Of a stretch of 64,000 nt of DNA, positions 1 to 8,559 are shown one piece after another; the stretch's first letter is position 1, and each line of letters opens with the position of its first letter. The stretch comes from Limnospira fusiformis SAG 85.79 (lineage in GTDB: Bacteria > Cyanobacteriota > Cyanobacteriia > Cyanobacteriales > Microcoleaceae), in assembly GCF_012516315.1 (NCBI RefSeq), contig NZ_CP051185.1, forward strand, positions 1,973,403 through 2,037,402, in the 5' to 3' direction. Both the position numbers and the translations under genes were made by a program. The notes beneath the pieces were generated by a model that was not told the origin of the DNA, did not search any database, and was given only the letters and a program-made list of their open reading frames with translations.

Positions 1-96
1 TTATCAATTATGGGAAAATTCACAATATCTTAACACTTACCACCTAGCCTAATCGTAGCTCGCCTATTCGTCTCTGAATTACACCAGGTTTATCCA

Positions 97-393
97 ATGT
101 CCCCAATTTTTGATGCCATACCCCCAACCTATTCCGACATCATTTTGTGCTACTATCAAAATGCCACCACTAAATTAGAAATTATCCGAATTTCTAATAT
201 CCCCGGATGGTACTTTGAACACATTCTCTTTCCCGGAGAACGCTTACTTTTTGAAGCAGTTACCGAAGCGAAACTTGAGATTTATCGAGGCGATCGCGTA
301 AAGCCAAACCTCGCACAAGTAGTCCCCTGTATAGATTTAGCCACCAAAGAAAATCAAATAGCAGAACCCCATTTAGTCCTTGGCTGCGGTTAA
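97..393 (+). CDS. DUF1830 family protein
   Basis: A 98-residue protein of the cyanobacteria-specific DUF1830 family. Family hallmarks visible here are the opening ILCYYQNAT segment, then RISNIPGWYFEHILFPGERLLFEA near residues 30-60 as a continuous conserved block, and LEIY shortly after. The length fits the whole family, so it looks complete. No signal peptide or membrane segment is seen. The biochemical role of the family is unknown; it is assumed to be a small soluble protein. It stands alone, followed by a repeat-rich intergenic stretch. Family assignment is from remembered sequence pattern. Confidence 0.8.
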   Translation: MSPIFDAIPPTYSDIILCYYQNATTKLEIIRISNIPGWYFEHILFPGERLLFEAVTEAKLEIYRGDRVKPNLAQVVPCIDLATKENQIAEPHLVLGCG

Positions 394-767
394 TAATCCA
401 TAAGCCAGCAGTGTTGACGGGTGCGGTACCAACGTAGGGGCGCGCCTCCGCAGTTAGTCACATTATTACCAAACCCGCCCTCTCTCCCCCAAAGTTCAAG
501 AAACCCGGTTTCTAACCAATTATTAATTATTAATTATTAATGATTAATTATTCATAATGTCGATGCACGAGTTTTAGTGTCCCCAGCCATGTCCCATTGT
601 CACCCTATTGACAAAAGAGATATTTTGTGGATATATTCGTGAATGATGCGCCATTATCCTCTCTATAGCCGAGTTTCTCCCCCACAGTTCAAGAGACCCG
701 GTTTCTTTGAGAAACCGGGTTTCTAACCAATTATTAATTATTAATTATTAATTATTAATTATTAAAT
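394..767. repeat. Repeat-rich intergenic region with AT tract and palindromes
   Basis: No gene is seen in these 374 bases. The stretch has two copies of a module made of a palindromic AAACCCGGTTTCT-type sequence followed by a tract of TTAATTA/ATTAATTATT units (about 515-550 and 724-766). The second module contains a perfect 10-bp stem (ACCCGGTTTC at 696-705, GAAACCGGGT at 711-720) with a five-base loop. Similar GAAACC(C/G)GGTTTC pieces recur near 3210 and 3830, so it is a dispersed short palindrome of this genome. Confidence 0.7.
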
Positions 768-1436
768 ATGCGTCTTCCCTTTCCTCAGTTTGAGATCAAC
801 AACCGTCACCATAACCACTTTGCCGAGGTGATAGAAACATCAACCTCCGAATTTTTAGCCCAGTGTTTAGAACCAGAAGACCTCAGTTTTCCAGTAATGC
901 CCCCCTTTGGTAGTTGGGTAACAGCAATTGATGAGGAGTCCAATAATCGCGTCTATGGCGTAGTTTACCACGCCACCACCAGCCCCATTGACTCCGTACA
1001 TAGAGCCAGGGCTTTAGGCTTATCCCTGGAAGAATTGCGGGAACAGCAGCCCCAAATTTTCGCCATGTTGAAAACAGAATTTAAGGCTGCTATTGTCGGC
1101 TTTGAGAAAACCTCCGGGGGGCTAAATGGTTCCACACCACAACGGGGACAGATTTACCAATATATCCCCCCCCGACCTCCCCAAATTCATCAAGCTGTGT
1201 ATCGGTGTGAGTCGGAGGACATAGTTTATTTTAGCGAAAGCCTGGATTTTTTAGCCAGCTTACTACAAGTGATGAATGCCCCGGTAGACTCTTTAGTGGC
1301 AGCAACTATCCGGGAAATATATCATAAGCGAAATTGCGATCGCAGTTGGTTAATTGAAGCCGGACGGTCTATTAGTGTCCTGCTCAAAGATGATTACGAT
1401 CGCCTGCGAATGATTTTAAAACAAATTCACCCCTAA
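768..1436 (+). CDS. HAS-barrel domain protein
   Basis: A 222-residue protein resembling the cyanobacterial HAS-barrel proteins, which carry the small beta-barrel found at the N-terminus of HerA/ATP-synthase-like ATPases but lack the ATPase. The N-terminal part (about residues 10-75) has the conserved FAEVIETST, FGSWV and VYGVVYHATT segments typical of that barrel. The rest is helical and has no Walker motifs. The role is unknown; proteins with this barrel are proposed to act in ring-ATPase assembly or DNA processing. A HIP1-like GCGATCGC lies within the coding region, in keeping with native chromosomal DNA. Confidence 0.7.
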   Translation: MRLPFPQFEINNRHHNHFAEVIETSTSEFLAQCLEPEDLSFPVMPPFGSWVTAIDEESNNRVYGVVYHATTSPIDSVHRARALGLSLEELREQQPQIFAMLKTEFKAAIVGFEKTSGGLNGSTPQRGQIYQYIPPRPPQIHQAVYRCESEDIVYFSESLDFLASLLQVMNAPVDSLVAATIREIYHKRNCDRSWLIEAGRSISVLLKDDYDRLRMILKQIHP

Positions 1437-1452
1437 TAGTATGAGAATTAAT

Positions 1453-2193
1453 TTAATATCGAATTTGTAATGTCACCGAAGCCCTAACCTCTTGTTCCCC
1501 TCCAATAACAGGGGTTGAAGCCTCTGGGGCGCTGGCTAAAGCGTCCGATCGCATCATCGGTCTAGGAACAGGGCTGCTGATATGATTGATCTGAATATTG
1601 ACAATTTCCCGGCGGTTCAAGTTCAAGGTATCTAACACAGTATCAGCCTGTTGCTGGGCTTGTTGAGTCGCCAACTGTAGGGCTTGTTTGTGGGCGGCAG
1701 TCAGATCAGCATCAGCAGCCACAAAACTAATACCATCAATGCGAGTAGCGCCAGCATTTACCGCCTGATCAAGTAAGTTCCCAACCTCCTCCGTTTTGAG
1801 GCGAAACGTCACGCTATTGGTCGCGCTATAGCCGATTAACTCTCGTTGGTTATTGCGATGGTTATAGTTGGGGTTGAGGCGAATTCCCGCCGTTTCCAAC
1901 TTTTCAACATTGCGCGATCGCAGTAATTCTACCACCGCTGATGTACGTCTAGCCGCTTCTTGCTGAACCTCTTGGGCTGTTCTCCCTTGAACTTCCACCC
2001 CAAGCTGTACCTGAGTTAACGTCGTGGGAATAGTCACGATACCTTCACCACTGACCGTTAATGTTCTCGCCATTTGTTCCTGGGCGACCACCGGAGGGAC
2101 AAAAGGAAGACTGATAAACCCCAAACCCAAGGATAAAGCAGCGATCGCCCCCCAGGGGTTGATAGAATTACGAGATAAGCGGGTTGTATTCAT
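1453..2193 (-). CDS. SIMPL (DUF541) domain protein, exported
   Basis: An exported protein of the SIMPL/DUF541 family (Oxidative_stress/BP26-like). The start is placed at 2193 because AGGGGAG lies about ten bases upstream and a signal peptide follows directly: basic MNTTRLSRN, then a hydrophobic stretch ending at VVAQEQ. An earlier in-frame ATG at 2262 would bury the signal peptide. The mature part opens LTVSGEG, the family hallmark, and ends with a beta strand VRASVTLQIRY. Family members sit in the periplasm or outer membrane; their function is unclear, with links to stress resistance. Confidence 0.8.
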   Translation of the reverse strand: MNTTRLSRNSINPWGAIAALSLGLGFISLPFVPPVVAQEQMARTLTVSGEGIVTIPTTLTQVQLGVEVQGRTAQEVQQEAARRTSAVVELLRSRNVEKLETAGIRLNPNYNHRNNQRELIGYSATNSVTFRLKTEEVGNLLDQAVNAGATRIDGISFVAADADLTAAHKQALQLATQQAQQQADTVLDTLNLNRREIVNIQINHISSPVPRPMMRSDALASAPEASTPVIGGEQEVRASVTLQIRY

Positions 2194-2696
2194 GATGGTA
2201 TTTCTCCCCTGAATTATAGGCTGGATAAATGTGTCAAAGTTTGCTAACCCCAAAAATCGCATAACTTCCAGGCTGCTATAGCCAAGATGTTCAGCAACCG
2301 TCTATCTGTTTCATCCTATCAGTTCTTGATTCAGGACATATCAATAAACATGGGATTTCCTTTATCATGGCTTTTCCATAGCCCACTAGGTAGCACCAAA
2401 TCACCAGTGAAACCCCAGCCGCCAAAATTCGACAAAGGTTCTCATCGACCATTATGCGCTCGGATGAGAGAAAACCCAAATGTCATCAACCAGTTTATTA
2501 ACCGTCTACTCTTACATCCCTATAAAAAAATCAGTCTTTTATCTCCTGTAACTCTAGCTGAATAAGGATTCTAGGGCTTCACTTCTAGGAGACCGCCAAT
2601 CTTATTAATCCTGTCTAAGTTGGGATAGTATCACCTAGGATTCAGAAATCACATAATCACCCTCGTAGATTCTAATTGTAGAGTCAAATTCGAGTG

Positions 2697-3149
2697 ATGC
2701 TTATCTCACAATTAGTCAGCCTAGCCCTGCTAACTGTTTTACCTCCCTTGAGTTTAATGGCTTCTAAGCCAGCCTGGGCAGATTACATTAGAGCAAATCC
2801 CCAAAATGTCTTTATTATTAGCGTCGAAAATGCCACTCATAATATCAATGAAGCACCGGTTATCACTGATTTTGATTGGTTTCATGGGGATAAAATTGGT
2901 TTGACTGGTGGCTTAACAGAAGAGGACTTAGATTATCAATTACTCATTGATTTTAACAATGATGGATTTGCCAACGATACAGTCATCCGTCTGCGGGAAA
3001 CTCAGGAAATTTTGGGGGTGGTAATGAATGCCGATGATTTTGTCTTAGATGGTGAATTTATCCCCATATCATCATACCAGATTAAGTCCTGCATGAAACA
3101 GGACAACATCCTTAATTGCAACTTTAACTTTCCTCAGATTAGGGAATAA
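2697..3149 (+). CDS. Exported protein with calcium-loop-like C-terminal motif
   Basis: A ~150-residue protein with a signal peptide (hydrophobic residues 5-25, cleavage probably after KPAWA). The mature part contains ITDFDWFHGDKIGLTGG and LLIDFNNDGFANDTVIRL. This pattern (ITDF..GDKIGL, then an Asp/Asn-rich loop, then DTVIRL..T.EILGVV) is common at the C-terminal ends of cyanobacterial RTX/Ca-binding secreted proteins. The loop DFNNDGFAND resembles an EF-hand or dockerin loop. It may be a short free-standing version or a relic of a larger protein. An in-frame GTG lies one codon upstream. No operon partner is evident. Confidence 0.55.
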   Translation: MLISQLVSLALLTVLPPLSLMASKPAWADYIRANPQNVFIISVENATHNINEAPVITDFDWFHGDKIGLTGGLTEEDLDYQLLIDFNNDGFANDTVIRLRETQEILGVVMNADDFVLDGEFIPISSYQIKSCMKQDNILNCNFNFPQIRE

Positions 3150-3263
3150 TGACAGGTAGACACTTAAAACCCCTATCTTTCTTGGGGAGAGGGGTCAGGG
3201 GTGGGGACAAAAGAAACCCAGTTTCTAAGTAACCCTCCACTGGGGAAGGGGAAACTGATACAT

Positions 3264-3506
3264 TTACGCGACATTTTTCCGGTTGTTCCCGGACAATGCG
3301 ACGATAGCACTATTACCCGTTAAGGTAACAGAGGCGGTATCCCGCAAAGCTTTTAGAAAGATTCCAAAAGCACCGTTCCAGTCCCGTGGTAGAGTGAACC
3401 CGCACTCCGGACATCGGAACACTTTTGAGCCACCTAGCTGGGAATGGACATGACCACAGTGAGTACAGGTTTTGCTGGTGTATTCTTCGGTCACATCTAC
3501 AACTGT
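3264..3506 (-). pseudogene. TnpB C-terminal relic
   Basis: About 80 codons matching only the end of an IS200/IS605-IS607 type TnpB: the zinc-ribbon CTHCG..RCPECG followed by DWNGAFGIFLKALRD, which corresponds to the RuvC-III DRDxNAAxNI segment of intact TnpBs. In this copy the usual Asp pair has become PRDWNGA. A stop codon lies four codons before the conserved region, so the N-terminal three quarters are gone. It is a dead insertion-sequence fragment, unrelated in detail to the tnpB at 4.3-5.5 kb. Confidence 0.75.
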
Positions 3507-3931
3507 TCAGTTATTTCCGCGCTTATGTCTCAGGGTTAGTTTGAATCGATAATGCGCCCATGTCAGCATGGCGCGGGCAGTCTTAGACCTGATTAGACGC
3601 TTCACCTTGGCAACCATATTGGAAGTCTCGAAGGGGGGCAAAAAAATCCGGCTGTGTTATGGGATGGTTAGGGATGCGACCCAATCAACCAAGGGGTTGA
3701 AGTCCTCACCGGGTAGTCCCCACGCCCATTTCAGCTCTATTTCATACCCGAAGGTCTCGCACCATACTTGGTATTGTACCGTATTGCCGTAAAATGTTAA
3801 CCTAATTTGAGATTAAATCATGCTCTCCTAGAAACCGGGCTTCTCGACGGTTGGGGGTGGAGGGGGAATAGCGATCGCCCCTAGCCCCCCATAAACCCCA
3901 ATTTAGCTAAAAATCGGCTCCTGTCAAGTTT
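3507..3931. other. Intergenic, no gene seen
   Basis: About 425 bases between the TnpB relic and psbX. I see no convincing coding frame. It holds a GAAACCGGGCTTCT palindrome variant near 3830 and one HIP1-type GCGATCGCC near 3871. Part of it may be leftover flank of the old insertion sequence. Confidence 0.5.
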
Positions 3932-4054
3932 CTAAGAACGACGGATGATTTTATCCTTCTGGCTAATAAAGATTAACCCAACAGTTGCCGGGACGACAAT
4001 GATCAGGATACCAGCCAGCAAGCTATAGAAGAAATTCATCAATGAAGGTGTCAT
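3932..4054 (-). CDS. psbX: Photosystem II protein PsbX
   Basis: A 40-residue protein reading MTPSLMNFFYS, a single membrane helix (LLAGILIIVVPATVGLIFI), then SQKDKIIRRS. This matches cyanobacterial PsbX, a one-helix subunit of the photosystem II core near cytochrome b559 that helps quinone exchange. The N-terminal MTPSL and the VPATVGLIFISQKD end are the family signature, and the length is standard. The start ATG at 4054 is the only one in frame. It lies between mobile-element debris, with its promoter expected in 4060-4200. Confidence 0.92.
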   Translation of the reverse strand: MTPSLMNFFYSLLAGILIIVVPATVGLIFISQKDKIIRRS

Positions 4055-4262
4055 CTTAATCAGATCCTTAGAGTGCAAGTGCAGATTATATTTTTATTAT
4101 TGTAAACTACCCGACGCTGAATCGAAGATTACAGCCCGGGCTTCCTACCTACCAAACCGCCTATAGCAGTTTTTTCTCTACTATTTGATCTTACGGTTTG
4201 GCGATCGGCTTTGCCCCGCGTTCCACAGGTCATCAACATGGTTATCACTATTTGCCATGTCA

Positions 4263-4293
4263 TTTGACACTCCCCGCGCTAAAGCGACGGGGA
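4263..4293 (-). ncRNA. IS right end hairpin and likely omega-RNA 3' part
   Basis: Just past the tnpB stop lies a strong hairpin (TCCCCG and GCT arms pairing across 4271-4293) followed by GTGTCAAA, where the element seems to end at 4263. The second tnpB copy ends the same way at 14157, which defines the right boundary. In IS200/IS605 TnpB systems the end of tnpB plus the right end encodes the omega-RNA scaffold, and the flanking bases serve as guide. Here the adjoining minus-strand flank begins TGACATGGCAAATAG. The RNA function is inferred from the family. Confidence 0.55.
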
Positions 4294-5488
4294 TTCTTCA
4301 CTCAACGAGCCAACTTGCTCAGACAGGATTGCTCCAGCCAAAGTAGAGGTCGATTCTCCTGAAGCGTTGCTTGCGTCTAGCGCCAAAGTTCCGGTATGCC
4401 CTACCGTACTCAATCCCCGACTAAGGATGTTTCTCGCTGCATTATAGTCCCTGTCCATCACACATCCACATCGACAAACATGAGTTCGAGTGGATAAAGT
4501 CTTCTGCACAATGACACCGCAGCGAGAGCATTCCTGGCTTGTCCTGTGGGGTGGAACAGCAATAGTGCTCTTGCCGAACACCTTGCCCAAATATTCCAAC
4601 CACACCCTAAACTGATACCAGGAAGCGTCGCTAATCGATTTAGCAAGGCTGTGATTTCGCACCATATTCCTGATTCTCAAATCTTCATAGGCTACCAAGT
4701 CGTTAGACTGGATTACGCATCTTGCCAACTTCACAGCCAAATCTTTACGCTGCCTACTTATCTTGAGATGGCGCTTGCCTAGAACCACCTTGGCCTTGGC
4801 TCGATTCTGACCCCCTTTCTTCCTTCTGGAAACAGTGCGCTGCGACTGCTTTAGTCGTGATTCACTTTTCCTGAGATGCCGGGGGTTTCCAACTGTTTCA
4901 CCGTTGCTATCGGTGTAGAACTCTTTGAGTCCAACATCCAAGCCGATGGCTCGACCAGAGGGTTCAACAAATTCAGTCCGTTCTACACGAATACAGAACT
5001 GAACATAGTAGCCATCGGCTCTTTTGACGAGGCGAACTCGCTTAATCTGCTCTATTGGATAGAAATGCAGATCACGAGTGCCTTTGAGCTTTAGTCTACC
5101 AATGCCCTTCTTGTCGGTGAAGGTGATTGCCTTGCGATTCGAGTCTAACTTCCACCCAGAGGTTTTGTACTCTACCGAGCGGTTATTTTTCTTAAAAGAG
5201 GGAAACCCTTTCTTTCCGGGGATACCCTTCTTGCAGTTTTCGTAGAATCGAGAGATTGCACTCCAGGCTCTTTCTGCGGATGCTTGCCGAGCCATGCTGT
5301 TGAGTTCAGCAGCAAAAGGGAATTCCTTAGCAAGTTGAGCACATAGCTTTTGCAGGTCGTTCTGTCCAGTTCCCTGGTTGTCCATCCAATAACGGATGGC
5401 TTGGTTTCGGATGAACTGAACTGTTCTCACCGCCTCGTCTATGGCGCTGAATTGCTGGGGTTTTCCGTAGGCTTTGAACTCTAGTACA
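4279..5488 (-). CDS. tnpB: TnpB RNA-guided nuclease, 3' exon of an intron-split gene
   Basis: Codes for all but the first five nucleotides of a ~400-residue TnpB. The reading frame VLEFKAYGK is typical of codons 3-11 of this family. RuvC residues are present: Asp in GLDVGLKEF, Glu in VAYEDL, Asp in MDRDYNAARNIL. A CSRCG..CRCG zinc finger lies between the last two. TnpB is the programmable DNA nuclease of IS200/IS605 elements. The start codon is not contiguous: ATGAT sits at 7897-7901, beyond a group II intron (5489-7896), and joining it restores M-I-V-L-E-F. No tnpA was found nearby, so transposition would depend on a partner in trans. Confidence 0.85.
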
Positions 5489-5563
5489 GTTAAACTAAGC
5501 CGGGTAGTCGCCCACCCGACTCGTCTCCAAAACCGGACTTGAGACTTTAACCTCATCCGGCTC
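5489..5563 (-). ncRNA. Group II intron domains V and VI
   Basis: Domain V spans 5563-5529: GAGCCGGAT pairs with GTCCGGTTTT, with an upper stem and loop between and the catalytic AGC triad in GAGCC. Domain VI follows down to 5489, with a GGGTGGGCGACTACCC hairpin and an A-rich 3' side that should hold the branch-point adenosine. These are the catalytic core and lariat branch of the ribozyme. Confidence 0.85.
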
Positions 5564-7303
5564 CTCGATAACTTGGCTCTTGTCATGAGAACCGTGACTA
5601 CCATCTAAGGCCGTCTTAACGTCGTGACAGTGACGGTGAAGAAGTTGGAGGTTCTTGTATGTATCCTTTCCGCCTTTCGACTTAGGGATGATGTGGTCGA
5701 TTTCCATCACGTCTTCTTCCCGGAATGTTAGTCCGCAGTGGGCGCACTTCCCTTTTTGTTTCTTCAAGAGCTTTGACACCCTTGTAGGAATTCCTGGTTG
5801 TTTGCCCATTCTTGTACTCCAGTATTTAAGATTACCGTCGTATGGACTGGCTTCGCCTTTGACCTTGGTGTGGTGGATAATTGGTGTTTCTGCATGGCTT
5901 CGTAACTGCATCGGGTTTGACTCCGTGCGAGTCGCGAAAGCCCAATTTCTACTTCCAATCTTCCGCCAATATTTCCGAGCTACCCATTTCCCAGTCTTAT
6001 TTGAGTGTCTTCTTTTTCCCCATCTGGCTAATTTCCAATAGAGGAGTTCGTCCAATTGGGAGAATATTTGTTTTGACACCGCAGTTGAGTAGTAGTTACT
6101 CCATCCCCTGATGACCGGATTAAGGTGCCTAATTAGCCCCTCTTGTGGTGCGACGATGTGAGAATCTACTATCTGTTTCAATTTCTGGTAATGGGACTTG
6201 ACAGCCTTCTTGCTGGGTTTGATGATGGTTTTGAATCCTAGAGGCTCATTATGGGTATTCTTCCCGGTTTTGTATTTGCCAACTTTATGTTGTCGGATGT
6301 TAAAACCGAGAAAATCGAATCCCGGGTTATCACACTCTTGAGTGTGAGTGATATGAGTTTTTTCCTCTTTGAGTTCTAATCCCATCCCTTTCAACCATTC
6401 CTGGATGTGGTCACGACATTTCTCGATTACCCCAAGGTTTTCGTGAATGATAACGAAGTCATCTGCGTATCTGATTAAGGATACTGCTCGTCTTCGATTG
6501 GTACGACTACCTTTTCCAGGTAGTTGTTCCACTAATTCCTTGATGCTCTCTTCCATGCCGTGGAGGGCAATATTTGCCAGTAGGGGACTTATTACGCCTC
6601 CCTGTGGTGTCCCCTCATCGGTCGGGAATAGCTGTCCAGAATCTATTACCCCAGCTTTTAACCATGCCCGGATTTGTCGTCTGATGGCGGGTATCGTTTC
6701 GAGCTTGTCCAATAGTTTGCCATGGTCAATCCTGTCAAAGCATTTAGCAATGTCGGCGTCTAATACCCATTTAGGTTTGCACCTAATGGCATTGAATATT
6801 GCCCCGATTGCGTCCTGACAAGACCTACCTGGTCTTAACCCGTATGAGTTAGGTTCAAATTTGGCTTCCCATTGGGGTTCGAGTGCCATTTTGACTAAGG
6901 CTTGTAATGCGCGGTCGTATATTGTGGGTATTCCTAATGGTCTCTTTTCGTCTCTTCCCGGTTTGGGAATCCATACCCGACGTGCGGGTTTGGCTTTTGA
7001 GTTGAGCTTCAATTGACCTACAAGGCGCATACGTGCTTTTGGGGATAGGGATTTAACCCCATCCACTCCTGCCGTCTTTTTGCCTTGATTATCTTGTGTA
7101 ACCCGACGAGCCGCTAACATTCTGGCTGACCAGCTCTTCAGCAGTAACTTTTGGAGTCCGCGAACTGTTTTGATGTCACCACGACGTTCGGCTTGATGAA
7201 TCCGTTTTTGCAGGCGGAAGACTCGACGTTCGATTGATTTCCAATCAACATCTTGCCATTCCAGCACCACCGTATTGTTTCCAATCGTTTTGGGCATTTC
7301 CAT
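5495..7303 (-). CDS. ltrA: Group II intron reverse transcriptase/maturase with HNH domain
   Basis: A 602-residue intron-encoded protein. The reverse transcriptase part has TPQGGVISPLLANI and the catalytic YADDFV; the maturase domain X follows around residues 370-470. A C-terminal HNH endonuclease shows CAHCGLTF..DHIIPKSKGG..NLQLLHRHCHD. Such proteins bind their intron RNA, help it splice, and copy it into DNA at a cleaved target. The frame stays open through domain V and into domain VI, so the last ~22 residues (from about residue 580) are translated from the catalytic RNA core. It is cyanobacterial/chloroplast-like in type. It appears functional. Confidence 0.9.
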   Translation of the reverse strand: MEMPKTIGNNTVVLEWQDVDWKSIERRVFRLQKRIHQAERRGDIKTVRGLQKLLLKSWSARMLAARRVTQDNQGKKTAGVDGVKSLSPKARMRLVGQLKLNSKAKPARRVWIPKPGRDEKRPLGIPTIYDRALQALVKMALEPQWEAKFEPNSYGLRPGRSCQDAIGAIFNAIRCKPKWVLDADIAKCFDRIDHGKLLDKLETIPAIRRQIRAWLKAGVIDSGQLFPTDEGTPQGGVISPLLANIALHGMEESIKELVEQLPGKGSRTNRRRAVSLIRYADDFVIIHENLGVIEKCRDHIQEWLKGMGLELKEEKTHITHTQECDNPGFDFLGFNIRQHKVGKYKTGKNTHNEPLGFKTIIKPSKKAVKSHYQKLKQIVDSHIVAPQEGLIRHLNPVIRGWSNYYSTAVSKQIFSQLDELLYWKLARWGKRRHSNKTGKWVARKYWRKIGSRNWAFATRTESNPMQLRSHAETPIIHHTKVKGEASPYDGNLKYWSTRMGKQPGIPTRVSKLLKKQKGKCAHCGLTFREEDVMEIDHIIPKSKGGKDTYKNLQLLHRHCHDVKTALDGSHGSHDKSQVIEEPDEVKVSSPVLETSRVGDYPA

Positions 7304-7896
7304 GCTACTAAGGCTCCATCTTCCAAGTTATCGTGAGTCCGTCAGCATATCCTGGGCATTACCCCAGACATTCGCTTCTGACTCAATCCTTCCTCACGTT
7401 GGCTTGCGGATGGTTTCCTACTCAGGATTTCGACCTTATTCCTGAGAGCAACAACGGAGGTTACTTCGTTCCAGATATCGATTGATTGTGCCTTTAGGAT
7501 GCCACTTTACGCCGGGTTTATTTGGGTGTATGAGAGGTCTGTATGATATCAGCCTCCCCTTTATCCTTTAGCCATTTTGGCTCCTGCGTGTCAGTCTAAT
7601 TTTCGCAGGTTTATAGTAACGACGCTTTCGGACGTGACTTCGTTTTCTATCCATGGACACTTGCTCAAGAGGGCGCCCGTTTAGACCCAGGCTTACTCCC
7701 TTTCATCCCCGCTTCACAGATTGATGACCAGTCGCTACTGTGGGGGACGTGCTTTCACGCGATACACCTCGCGGGATGGACTTTCACCACCATCGATATC
7801 TAGTTGTCAAGGTTCAATGCCCTTTGGGGGCTGTGTTCCCTGCCCCGCCTACGTTTCAGGAATTTTCCTTCTACTTTTGGCGGGAACGAATCGCAC

Positions 7897-7901
7897 ATCA
7901 T
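7897..7901 (-). other. tnpB: 5' exon of tnpB (start codon)
   Basis: The five bases ATGAT directly upstream of the intron give the start codon and first two bases of codon 2 of tnpB. Splicing to TGTACTAGAG at 5488 yields ATG-ATT-GTA-CTA-GAG, matching the start of the homologous copy at 12880. Confidence 0.75.
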
Positions 7902-8113
7902 GGCTATATCCATGCACACAATATAAGCCGTCTTGGCAGGACGGCGACTCAAGTCGCCGTGTCGTCTTTCATCCCCGCGCTAAAGCGACGGCGCTTTCAG
8001 ACTCCCGCACTATTGTCGTAATGTCATGTGCATCTATCATACCATCAACCATGAATATGTCAATTAGCCCATCAAACTCCCTTTTAGTTACAGTTTGTTC
8101 ACCAGTCGCTTAA
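7902..8113 (-). other. tnpB upstream flank with hairpins and a short coding-like frame
   Basis: This flank holds palindromes GCCGTC/GACGGC (about 7928-7947) and CGGCGACT/AGTCGCCG (about 7943-7960), and a CCCCGCGCTAAAGCGACG segment resembling the element's right end. On the minus strand a 47-codon frame runs 8109-7969, including FDGLIDIFMVDGMIDAHD and ending VALARG. It has no clear start and no family I recognise. It may be a gene fragment cut by the element. Confidence 0.4.
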
Positions 8114-8274
8114 TATATTGCCCTCACCCTAAATCTGGATCCCATAGAGGGAGAGGGACTTTGAGAGGTGATCAGATGATTTCTGAACAGGCTGTAACTT
8201 GGCAACCACTGCCAATTTAGGGGGCTGGCTAACCCCTAAAATGGGAAAAGGTTAACAAACTTCAACTCAAGGCC

Positions 8275-8559
8275 ATGACAACTTTTACCATCTTAGACTG
8301 GACTCTGGGCTTGTTCCTGGCGGGAATGACCCTATTATTTATTTTCCGCATTGTTTTGACCTGGTATCCCCAAGCCGAGTTAAATCAGTTTCCGTTTAAT
8401 CTGATTTTCTGGCCAACGGAACCCTTTTTAGCCATCACCCGCAAAGTGATTCCCCCTTTGGGAGGCGTGGATATTACCCCGGTGATTTGGGTAGGGATTT
8501 TTAGCCTCCTGCGGGAATTGTTACTGGGACAACAGGGAATTCTGAGAATGATTGTTTAA
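8275..8559 (+). CDS. YggT family membrane protein
   Basis: A 94-residue YggT/Ycf19-type protein with two membrane helices (about residues 7-30 and 66-88) separated by a conserved loop containing [20 protein letters not shown], the family signature. In cyanobacteria and plastids these YlmG-like proteins are linked to thylakoid and nucleoid organisation and cytochrome b6f maturation; the precise job of this one is not known. It ends tail-to-tail with accC, the stop codons overlapping by four bases. Complete by length. Confidence 0.85.
   Translation: MTTFTILDWTLGLFLAGMTLLFIFRIVLTWYPQAELNQFPFNLIFWPTEPFLAITRKVIPPLGGVDITPVIWVGIFSLLRELLLGQQGILRMIV

Larger units (their letters stand above)
5489..7896 (-). 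mobile_element. Group II intron, complete, inserted in tnpB
   Basis: On the minus strand the intron starts GTGCG at 7896, matching the group II consensus GUGYG, and ends TTTAAC at 5489. Between them lie about 590 nt of 5' RNA domains, a reverse transcriptase gene in domain IV, then domain V and domain VI. The length of about 2.4 kb is normal for an ORF-bearing intron. The exons ATGAT and TGTACTAGAG join to recreate a tnpB start like that of the second tnpB copy at 12880 (ATGATTGTAGTGGAG). All parts appear intact, so it may splice and move. Confidence 0.85.

Noticed and set aside
495..770. Possible CRISPR array from repeated TTAATTA and GAAACC units
   Set aside because: Units are not evenly spaced, spacers are absent, and no cas genes lie nearby; they are simple AT repeats and palindromes.
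2287..2565. Plus-strand frame of 92 codons beginning at 2287
   Set aside because: Composition and lack of ribosome binding site or family pattern suggest chance; an equally long frame exists on the other strand at the same place.
3568..3792. Plus-strand frame of 74 codons
   Set aside because: Low-complexity, no domain pattern, lies in insertion-sequence debris; not credible as a gene.
7721..8113. Two overlapping plus-strand frames of 93-130 codons
   Set aside because: They lie antisense to the intron 5' domains and tnpB flank and show no protein-like conservation pattern.
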